Made by a program: the position numbers and the translations under genes
Source: Agelaius tricolor
Lineage: Eukaryota > Chordata > Aves > Passeriformes > Icteridae
Assembly: GCA_023055355.1 (NCBI GenBank)
Contig: JALJCS010000053.1
Location: forward strand, 248,001 to 312,000
Direction of reading: 5' to 3'
DNA: 64,000 nt
The notes under the pieces: generated by a model
Seen by the model: the letters and a program-made list of their open reading frames with translations, nothing else
The model's database searches: none
What the model was told of the DNA's origin: nothing
In this document: in pieces, positions 49,064-58,984 of the stretch
Layout of the letters: the number at the start of each line of letters is the position of its first letter
How positions within the stretch are numbered: position 1 is the first letter of the stretch

Positions 49064-51824
49064 AAATCCCTCTAGCACAGATAAAAACTAAATCAGGCCA
49101 TGGGTCCTTTATCCACTGAGCATTTCTGATCATGTGGGGTTGCTGCTTTTAACCATCATTTTCTCTGTGCACACAAATTGATTGCAAAGTTTTTTCCACA
49201 CCACTTTCACGATGTGAAAGCACACGGATGTTTTTTCTTAGACCTGCCAGCAAATCCGAGTGCCAGGAAGTTACGATTCCAATGCTCCCTCCACGCATAT
49301 AAAATCTCCCCTTTGGCAAGCACATCTTAGGAGGACAGGCAGATTCAAACACAGAACAGCCATTGCTGCAAGCAGGGATGATTCCCAGGGAAAAATCTCC
49401 TTCTCACAATGCCACAAGCGTCTTCTGTGAGCGGGTGGGATCACAGATTGGACATGTGGGGAACCTCACAGAAGAGGGAAAAAGCTTTACATCATACAAA
49501 ACATCACCCTTGGGACTGAAATGTGGATATGGGAACCCTTTTCAAGGGAAGGATTTACTGCACTGTATTTATGAGAAAGTGTTATGTTGCTTTGAAGGCA
49601 TTCTGCCTTAAAAAACAACTGAGGCAACTTCACATTCAGCTGTACTTACCCTTCCAGTTCTGGAACAACAAAATCTCTTGAATGAGCCATTTCATTCCAG
49701 GTTTTTGGTACTCAGGAGCAGAGCATCCAGGGATGTCCATGTCCACACACACACACAGATCCCACCTGGCAGCACCTGGGGACTTCATTTCCCTGTAAGT
49801 GGTGTCCTTGCAGGGGGAACTGCCACATCTCCAAGGCAGGGACTGGTTTTAATCCATATTTCCACAGGCCCTAATGTATTACAGATTTTCATTGTCAGAT
49901 AACTGCGTGATTTCATAATTCAAAAATGCCCCAAGACTTTGATCATAAAGAAGGGCCAACGTACTTGAAAAGCAAAAGGCAGCTGGCAGAAAATTAAAAA
50001 GGTTACGGAGGTTGGAGAGGTGCTGGTGTTGAAACACAGTTTTCTTCCCATCATGAGCTCCATAACCATCAAATGCTGATAAAAATAATTGCTCACAAGG
50101 ATAATCCATGGTTATTAGAACTGAGGAGTGTGTTTGTACAGGCTTTAGAGGAACACTGGGAAGACAGCAGCGCTGAAGATCATGCTCTGTTCAGATCTCA
50201 CAGTGAAGAGGGCCTTGGAGAGGTGTCAGAAAGACACAGTGTCCTGCACATCCTGCATGAAATCATATGAAGAGCAGGTTGCCACAGTGAATCAGGGAGG
50301 CTTCCTCTTCTCTCTGCTCCTTCCCAGGCTGCATGCTGCCTACCTGAACTGGGGAAGATGGAAAAGAAAAACAAAGCACCTCCCTGAAGGAGAAGCACTG
50401 CAGAGCTGTTTCCCTAAGCACAGCTCAGCTCTCAGCACCTCCTGCCCTGCACAGGAGGTGCTTCCTCTTCAAAATTCATAATTTTGAATTATGAAATCTC
50501 AAAGGAAGGAAAATCAGAACTGAAAAACTCTTGTTTTCTGTGTGACACAATTAATCACAACAAAACACTTTCTCTCATTCTGTGGTTCCATGTGTTCTCT
50601 CACCACCACCCCCCCCCAGGCAAAAAAAAAAATTCTAATTAAGAGATGGCAGAGGCTTCACTCTAAGCCAAGTCAAGCCAAGATGTACAGTCTCTGATTT
50701 AAACCTTGAATTGTTCACAGGAAGCATTAAAAGCAAGAAGAAGGGAGAAGAGGAAAAAAAGAAGGAAGAAAAAAATGAGCAACAGAACCAAAGGAGGTTG
50801 GAGGGAACCTCAAACTCTGTAGGATACCCTCACGTGTTTCTTTTTATTTAAGGAATCTGCAAAATAAGTATCATGTATCTATTAATAGCTCTCTAAATTA
50901 AAAACTGAGGGTCTGACTAATTCATTTTTTATTTCTGAATGCTTCAAAGGCACAGGTTCTCTTCCACACCAAGACACAACAAACTAAAACTTAGGCAGGA
51001 CAGCAGGATCTGAGGTGCACCCACATTTTGGCTGGAGTAAGGTTCTGCCATTCTCCTTGTGAACACAAACACTGCTCTAAGCCAGCTGCACATGATGGAG
51101 GTGATGATCTGTAGGGATTTCACAGCACAAACTTCTTGAAAAAGCAGGGCTCTGAGATGTGATCACTTTTGGATTTATCAGTGTGACACTTCCAATCTTC
51201 ATAAAACTTCTACATGCAATTAACTACTCATTTACAGACTCTTATTCAAGAGGTCAATCTTGCATAAAAGTTTTGCCTGCCATCACCTCTCAACAAAACC
51301 TTTTACATTATCCTTTGTTATGTTTCATTTTGCTCACGTTGAACAAGAATATAGCTGCCAAGTCACTGAAAGGTTTGGACTTTGGCCTTTCATAGTGGAA
51401 GTAGAAAATAAAAAGTTGCATTTCATTGTAAAGAATCAAACAACAGGGGAAGGATGGGAAGAGAAAGGTTTCATAATGTAGAATGACATCAGTGATTACT
51501 GAAACCTCCTGCTTCTTGAAAAGGATTAACTGTGCAGAAATTGGGTCCTGCAAACAGGTCTTCCTGCGTAATATTGGCAAGATGAGAAAAGCTCTCTGAA
51601 CACAATATTTATTTTTCCTTTTCCAGCACAAAAACATGGCAATATGTTGGCTTGACACTTATAAATGACCAACAAACACAAGAAAGACTTATCCTAATTT
51701 ATCATAGTTCAGTTGCACCTGACAGTCCTAATAGTTTCAGAGCCCCCCCCAAAGCAGATTGTGTGAAAATGTTGCAAAAGTGTCGTTGCTATCCAAATGG
51801 TTTGTTGACCAAAAAATACTTGGT
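49064..51824. other. Unassigned non-coding stretch
   Basis: A (CA)6 run near 49744-49757 and an A/G-rich patch near 50730-50775. No gene recognised. Confidence 0.5.
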
Positions 51825-52647
51825 GGAACCAGGGATTCCTGCAAGGCTTGGGGAGAAAAGGTGGGGTCATGGGATCAGGGACTCCTGCAAGCCTTAGAGA
51901 AAAAAAAAGTGGATCCATTTAACCACTTCAAGCCTTAGGGAGAAAATGTGGACCCATGGGAATGAGGGATTCCTGGTTGACTTAGAGAAAAAAATGTAGG
52001 TGAGTCCATGGGACCAGGGATTCCTAAAAGCCTTAGGGAGACAACCTAAGCCTATGGAACAAGGAATTCCTGGAAGATTTGGAGGAAAAAAAAAAAAAGT
52101 GGACCCATTTAACCAAGGATTTCTTCAAGCCTTAGGGAGAAAATGTGGGCCTATAGGACCAGGGATTCCTGCAAGGTTTGGGGAGAAAATGTGGGGTCAT
52201 GGGATCAAGGATTCCTAGAAGCCTTAGGGAGATAACCTGGGCCTATGGAACCAGGGATTCCTGCAAGCCTTAGAGAAAAAAAAAAGTGGACCCATTTAAC
52301 CAAGGATTCCTTCAAGTCTTAGGGAGAAAATGAGCTGGATGACTTAGAGAAAAAATGTGGGCCTGTGGGATCAGGAATTCCTGCAAGCCTTAGGGAGAAA
52401 ATGTGGGGCCATGGAACCAGGGATTCCTGGAAGCCTTGGAGAAAATAAAGTGGACCCATTTAACCAGGGATTTCTTCAAGCCTTAGGGAGAAAATGTGGG
52501 GGCCATGGCATCAGGGACTCCTAAAAGCCTTAGGGAGACAATCTGGGCCTATGGAACCAGGGATTCCTAAAAGCCTTGGAGAAAAATAAAATGGACCCAT
52601 TTAACGAGGGCTTCCTGGAAGATTTAGGGAGAAGATGTGGGCCCATG
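51825..52647. repeat. Minisatellite, 17 units of about 48 bp, higher-order structure
   Basis: The units share 'accagggattcctgcaag' followed by 'cttagggagaaaatgtgg'. They fall into five types by their endings: a (GGGGTCATG), b (poly-A then GTGGACCCATTTA), c ('accaaggattccttcaag' start), d (GACTTAGAGAAA) and e (GACAACCT...CCTATG). The order is a b c d e b c a e b c(d) a b c e b c. Type b is always followed by c. Unit length is not a multiple of three throughout, so this is not a coding repeat. Confidence 0.95.
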
Positions 52648-53006
52648 GAACTGGCACACGACACGTAACCAAGAGGGGCTTTTCCTGCAGTGCTGCAGAA
52701 AACACACCCACACCAGTCCAAGGAGCCCAGAATTCACTCCTGGGCCTGTGGTGGTGGAGAGCAAAGATCTCCACAGCTGCCCCAACCACAGGCCATGGCA
52801 GGGGATGCCTGCTCATCCAGAGCCTCCCTTTTGGCAGGAACACAGGGCTGAGCCTCTGCTCTGGGTGGTTCTGCATGTGCAAAGTCAGGCCAGGGAGGAA
52901 TGTGAGGGTGATTCAGCCTTCATTGTCGTGGCCTGGGCAGCAGGCCAGCCCTCCCTGCTCAGGGCTGCACTTCACCCAGGCTGGTCCAGCCCGCTGTGCT
53001 GCTGAA
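52648..53006. other. GC-rich unassigned interval between minisatellite and duplication
   Basis: Richer in G+C than its surroundings, with overlapping open frames on both strands (up to 139 codons at 52635-53054) that cross into the neighbouring repeats and carry no domain. Confidence 0.45.
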
Positions 53007-53654
53007 ACACTTTGCCTAAAGAGTCATATCAGAAGAAATTCCTTGGAGAAATAGCAATTTTAAAAAAGTGGGCTTCACAGATACAGGAACACTTTGCCCC
53101 CTAAATTAGGGTTAACTACAATGTCCCATTTTACCCCAGGAGCTGTTTTAACTATTTAACTATCATGGTTTTTTTACCCCAGCACTGTTTTATTAACACC
53201 TCAAAGGGGCTGGCAAGTTTAATCTCAGCAACGTTTTGGATGAGGACAAGTCCTTGCTGTAAATAAGATTCAGGTAACTTGGGTTATGTTACTCACAGGT
53301 ATTGTCTTTCACAGCAGTGAAAGACACTTCACCCTGAAAGTTCTTCAATGGCAGAGATTTTGATCTGCCTTTTAAGTGTAAAAAGGTGGCATTGCTGGGG
53401 GTGTTTGCCTTTTGCCACTTTAACACATTTCTCACAAGATTTGCCACACAAACTGCCCCAGGCTGCAGCCTGGACAGGAAAAGGGACTGCCCCAACACCT
53501 TCATTATCTTCACAGCACACTGGGTACCTCAGGCAGGTCTGCAAAGAAACAAGTGCTGGATTTTGAAGCAAGGCTCACAAATGAATTAAGAAAGATCACA
53601 CATGACTCTAGCAAAGGCAGAGGTTGTAAAATGGGCAAACAACACATTTTATAA
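53007..53654 (+). repeat. Direct duplication, copy 2 (648 bp)
   Basis: Same ends as copy 1. Internal differences: a 20-odd-bp stretch ('tttaggcacagatataag') is missing after 'gagtcatatc'. An extra 35-40 bp lies around 53120-53165, itself a partial copy of the adjacent 'ttttaccccag...ctgtttta' motif. A shorter variant occurs near 53305 ('tctttcacagcagtg' in place of 'tttgcaaggaaaacacagcag'). Confidence 0.95.
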
Positions 53655-55735
53655 CGTGTTGGGGCTGGTGGCACACAGCAGTGCTGACCTCTGCTGCATC
53701 CTCCTGTCCATCAGCATCCTCAGTGCGCACAGCACCTACGTGGAACAGCTGGTGATAATTCAGCATGAATAATCAAAGGTGAGGGGATGAAATAAGAGCT
53801 ATGTGGATTTTGAGTTGTGTTCTTCCTACTTGGGAAAGAATCAGCACGAACATTTGCTGAAATTGTTGATCAGGATTTGAAAAATATTTTCCCTACATAT
53901 TCCACAAATAGCCTCCAGGTGAGGGCTTTAGGAATTTACCAGCCTTCATTTTCAGGGAGAGCACTTAATTTGGTGTGTTTCTTTGTAACTCGCACTCCTG
54001 TCTCCTTCTGGACTGGAAAAAGGAGGAAAATAGGGGAGCAGGGCTGGAGGAAAGGAATTAAAAGGTCAAAGACTTATTTTAGGTTTTCCTCACACTTGTG
54101 TGTTCACATCAAACCTTTTGTTTTAAAAATTTGGAGGAGAGAAAATGCATAAACCCCCTTTCTGGTAAAAGAAAAAAATACTGAGAAAAATTCACTTTTT
54201 CTTTGGGAAATTGCTTTGGGATAGCAATTACTTTTCTATCAAACACTTTTTATGTTTCCATCTAAAAAAGACAGGGCAATGTGGGAGTGAAAGAAATCTG
54301 GAGTGTATCAGCACAGTGAAGACAGCTGAAGTAAAAAGGTATTTTTGGCAGATTAATAATATGCAGAAATTAGGTGCCCAATAATTTTTGACTACCAGCA
54401 TTTTAACTTTTTGTTAAAAAGTTTTTGGACTGTTTTTTCCAAACAGAAATGCTTTGGTACCACCCTCATTTCCATCACAAGGCCATTTCCAAAGTCAATT
54501 AAGCTATTTGGGCCATTCTTTGATTTAGAGGATTTCCCTCTAATGAAGAACAGGAGCTCTGGCAAATGATGCAGACCGGAGCCAAGGAGCAGGGAGGGAT
54601 AAAAAAATGTCTCCACCTCTTACAGTAGCAGGCTCAGTTTGAGTGGATCCAGGCAATATCATTAAAAAGTGTAATGTTTCTGCCAGCCTCTGCAAGGACC
54701 AGCAGTGACACAGAGCAGCAGCAGCTGGGAAATCCACCCTGTTCCCACCCTATAGAGCTAAACTCAGGGAAAATTGGGGAATGGAAGAGAAGGGAAGCAC
54801 TGAATTACAGTCATAACCCAAGATATTCATGAAGCAAATCACAACTCAGCTCTATCATCATCACCTTACTGAAGGGGGACCTTTCCTCCTTAGCCCAGAC
54901 CTGTTTGCTGAAGCACAGAAATGCACTTGGCTGAAATAAGGACTTATATTTGCAAACATCTAGCTCTGGGGGAAAAAAAAAAAATTAAATTTAATTTTAT
55001 TTGTTATTGTTGTTAGTTAATTTTTGATGGGGAGCATAGGGAAAGCAGAAAAAAAAAATAAGCAGGGGTTTATGTTTTGCCTTCAAGCTTCCTCTTACTT
55101 GACTGAGCTTGTTCCTGTCCCTTTCAGCATCACTGTCACATTTATCAGTTTATTCATCTGCATCTAAAGCCCTGTAAAAGAATAAGGAGAGTGAAAAAAC
55201 CAATGTGGTTAAAGAGAAAAATCAAGAATTCAAAAAGCTGAAATTGTTTCCAGGAAAAGAACGTAAAGGGGAAATTAACTGTGGCACAAAAGGCAGAAAT
55301 GCAGGCAGAAAAGAGGACAAATCATCAAAAGGTCTCGAGTGATTTATTACATCCTCTTTCTGCATGATGAGGAGCAGAAAGCTCAGCAGAGTCACTGGGT
55401 CTGACTGACAGCTGAGCTCAGGGGAGAGCAGGGAGGGTAAACGAGTCCTGTGCCCCACCATGGACTGCTGAAAACCAGGGTTTTGCCCTCCAGAAAACTC
55501 TGTTTTTCTGGGGAAGAAGGAAGGAGTGAAAGGGGCACTCACCAGAGCATCTCTCCTGAAGGACTGAAGTTGCTGTGGGAAAATTTACAGCACAGGCTGA
55601 TGAAATTAACAGGCGGTGGGCATTCAGTAAAAAATACAAAGGATGAACAGCTGAATTATGGCCAGCATATGCAACCTCTCACTTCAAACACTTTTGGTAC
55701 TGGAGGACTGAAGGTTGATTTTTTTTTTTTTTTAA
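53655..55735. other. Unassigned non-coding stretch
   Basis: Starts exactly at the duplication breakpoint with a roughly 110-bp open frame on plus. An A12 run near 54973 and a T-rich run at 55720-55745 are the low-complexity patches. Confidence 0.45.
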
Positions 55736-55789
55736 TTTTTTTTTAAGACTGTAGGAAACTACAGCCCTGTTAACAACACCAAAACGAAG

Positions 55790-56445
55790 AGATTACATTA
55801 AAGCACAGAACCAGAGGGCACCTGGATAAATAAGATCTAATTGAGGAGATTGTTAGCATGACTTCTGTAAAGAAAAGCTTCTCACAGGCCTTTGAAGAGA
55901 AGAACAAACATTTGCATAAGGGTCTTTCAATCATCTGCTTGGATTTCTTACAGCTCCTGACAATTCCCTTCACCTGAGGCCTCTAAGCAACCATGGTACA
56001 ACTGGGATAGTCTTGACAAATATGGATATTTCATAAAAAGGAAGCAGAAGAACTGGGATAATGGCCAGTTCCTGCAAAGATCACTCCCTTACAGCGACTT
56101 GTGCTCTTCCAGACATCCATAAGTGACCTGGAAAACAGGAGGTGAGCAAGCAGGTAAAGTTTCCTGGGATACACAGAGCTCCTCAGGGCAGTGAGAAAAG
56201 CAGTGAAGAATCACAGTGAGGCCTGGTGGTTTTGTGAAAACGTCAGCTCAGTGCTTGGCAGCAGCCGAAAAAAACCAAACCAAATGTTGAGAGCTGCTAG
56301 GAAAAAAAATAAATGCAAAGCCAAACAGATGACCTGGCTGTGCTGCTGTGTAAATCTGTGGCTTGCCCATACCTTACTGGTATGTGCATTTTGTAGCTGT
56401 GTTGGAACTCTGTTGGCTGGGCAACTGCAATATTCTTCTGTACCT
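55790..56445 (+). mobile_element. Ancient CR1 LINE fragment, reverse transcriptase region
   Basis: The plus strand follows the older reptile/bird type of CR1 ORF2. 'agcatgacttctgtaaag' is followed by 'acaaacatttgcataagggt', 'cttggatttcttacagctc' (the xxDFQKAFD region), 'cttcacctgaggcctctaag', 'cataagtgacctggaaaac' (the INDL region), and later 'gtaaatctgtggcttgccca' (the RPxLEYC region). Spacing is shortened by deletions and every frame is broken. Divergence is much greater than in the 28575 copy, so this is an early insertion. Confidence 0.7.
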
Positions 56446-58142
56446 CTCTGAACAGGCCTGCTGGAAATGTTGGTGTACAAGAAATTTTCCATTAAAAAGG
56501 TAAATAACATTCCCTTCCCAGTGCTGTACACAGGACTTCTAAAATCAGAAGGGTTTCAATAATATTTGTTGATCCTTTTTGGCCAGAAAAGTAAAGAAAA
56601 CAAATGTAACCTTTTTCTTTCTTTTGTCTGTCTTCAAATAAAAAATTTAAAAAATGGGAGAGAGGAAAGGAAAATAATAACAATCTTATTAAGATCACTT
56701 AAGAAAACTTAAAACACTTTAAATGTTTTTTTCCGATGGGAAAAAAATTCCTCTGTCAGATGGTTCTTATATCAACAATGCTGTGCATTCTGAACAAAAC
56801 AGCAAATACTGTAGAATTAATCTTCTGGAGAGATGCTGGAAAACCAGAGAGAGAAACAAGCAACACAAGGTTGTCATCAGCTTTCAGATTCCCAATCAGA
56901 ACCTTGAGGTACCATTGCAATCTCATTGATGCGGCTTCCCAGCAACTGAGAAAAGCTCCAGGAGGATGTATCACTCTGTGGAGTATCTCCCTGGGACACA
57001 CAGTGTGAGTTTTTGTTGCTTTCACTGCATTTAAAAAGGGATTTTGGAAGCGCTGGAAGACACACGAGTTGTCCATCACCTCATGGCCCAGTGGAGATGA
57101 CCTCAGGAATGTTAAGATCTGGGAGCTGGCAGCCACATTTGATAACACTTTATAGCAAAAGTGTCAGTGGTCAAGCATCTGTCTGGTTTTCTACTTACTG
57201 GAAGGAAAGGAAATCTGAAGGAAATCTGTACGATAATACAAAAAAAAATAGCTTAGTGACTAGTATTGGCTAAAAATTCAGAGAATTCCTAATTTATCTA
57301 ATGGCATACCATTAAAAAGGTTGACAAGAAAGCAGTAAATTTACTTTTTAAGAGGATTGTACAAGTGAAAAAAGCTGCATCCTTCAGTCTATTCTCCTCT
57401 ATACTCTGCACCCACCTCCTTGGAAGGTTTAAGCTTGGGTGGCTGTCAAAGACTATGTGGGATCTTGTGCCACAAAATTGTGGTTCTGTGGTTGGTTTAA
57501 CTTTCTCTTTGCTTCTCAGCCTTTACAAACCTGATTCCAAATAGGGTATAGGTACCTGGCTTTCAGGTTTACTTATGGGCCTGTGCTGTAATGTAATTTA
57601 AACCCATTCCCAGGTGGACCAAGCACAGACTCTCTCAGTGCCTCCTCCCACACTGTTTTCACCTTTAAAAGGTCATCTGGATTCCTCCCTTCCTCTGCTC
57701 TCACAGCCTCAGCTGACAAAATTTCTGGACTGCAAGGTTTGCGGCTGCCTTTGCATCCAAGGAATTTTGCAATCAGCGTGTGAGGAGGAAGCAATTTCAT
57801 GCAATTTTATTACACGAAAACACAGTGTCCAGGATGATCCTGTGATGATGATGATGATGATGGAGTTGCTGTTTCTTTCAAAAACTGGATTTTTTTTTTT
57901 CCCTCCAGCAAAACACAAGAGAAAACAGTGCCTGATGTCACTCTGTAGGCAAACCCAGGAATATAAATTTTTCAACAACTCATCTGCATGGTGAATTTCC
58001 AAAGGTTAAAGCCTATGAGCTCCATTCTCCCCCTTGCTTTTCTCCACAGAGATGATGGCAGAGATGCTGTCCCAACATCACTCCAGTAGATGCAGCCCCT
58101 TTCACGGCTTGCTCTGAATCAGCCTCTTTAAAAAAGAAAGTT
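56446..58142. other. Unassigned non-coding stretch
   Basis: Contains (GAT)6 near 57843-57861; no other recognisable element. Confidence 0.5.
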
Positions 58143-58303
58143 TAAAAAAAAAATAAAAGAACAAAACAAAACAAAAAAAAAAAAACCAACAAAAAAAAAA
58201 CCAACCAAAAAAAAAACCAACAAAAAAAAACCCAAAAAAACCCCAACAACAACAACAAAAATAAAACCAAAAAAAACCAAACCAGAAAACAAAACCAAAC
58301 CTT
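58143..58303. repeat. A/C array (A4-10 with CC and CAA)
   Basis: About 160 bp of A runs punctuated by CC, CAAC and (CAA)4, the longest A/C array in the window. Confidence 0.93.
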
Positions 58304-58493
58304 TTGTAAAGGATGTTGTCTTTTCTCCGGAAGTGAAGTGACTAAGGCAACAGGCATCTTGGGCATATTCACCACTCTCCTTGGGACACGTGAGGCTGCT
58401 GGAAACTCTGTGTCAGTCACCGCATCCAGCAGGGATGTAATGCCAAGTCATTTCTAAATGCCACTGTTCTCATCCCTGATTTAACTATTTACT

Positions 58494-58984
58494 TGCCTCC
58501 CTCTCTTTTTCCTTCTTTAGCCAAGCCCCTCCCCAGGAGGGCTTTTCCTTGCCTTCTCCTTGCTGGCTGCGCTGAGCTCTGTTGGTTTCTCTGTGTCTGG
58601 ATTGAAGGCACTTGAGACAGTAATTTGTGTTCGGACTCAAGTGTTGATTATTTCTTATCATAAAACAGTCTCATCACTGAAAGTTCAGCAGCTTTTCTTT
58701 AGAAGGCAAAAATGGCCAACAATTTCTTGTTACCAGGCCTTTTAAGACTAAACTGTCCAATTAAGAACTGACACCTAGATTATTCTCCCTTTCAACCCAA
58801 TAACTGATCCCAAAGAGCTGCAATGCAGATTTTCTGCCCAATCACGAAATGCCACCCAAACCCATGAAGAAGAAGGAAGAAGAAGCGAGAAGAAGAAACC
58901 CAGGATGACACCCTGTGCCCTCCATCTTGCTTCCATCCACAACACACTAAAAATCCCAAAACCTAAATTTCTCACCCAGTGACA
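58494..58984 (-). mobile_element. Solo LTR, TGTCAC type A
   Basis: Read on minus it starts 'tgtcactgggtgagaaattt', has the motif 'gcaagatggaggg' and a CTT-rich stretch. It continues with 'gtcagttcttaattggac', then 'gataagaaataatcaacac', which resembles the polyadenylation site of this LTR type with AATAAA mutated to AATCAA, and ends near 58494-58520. The far end is approximate; possible flanking bases (TTACT and TACCT) do not match cleanly, so the target-site duplication is unresolved. No internal viral sequence was recognised downstream. Confidence 0.7.

Noticed and set aside
52000..52218. Glycine-rich repeat protein frame across the minisatellite
   Set aside because: Unit lengths (37-54 bp) are not multiples of three throughout, so the frame shifts between units; not a coding repeat.
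51825..52647. CRISPR-like repeat-spacer array
   Set aside because: Units are head-to-tail diverged copies without unique spacers, in a vertebrate genome.
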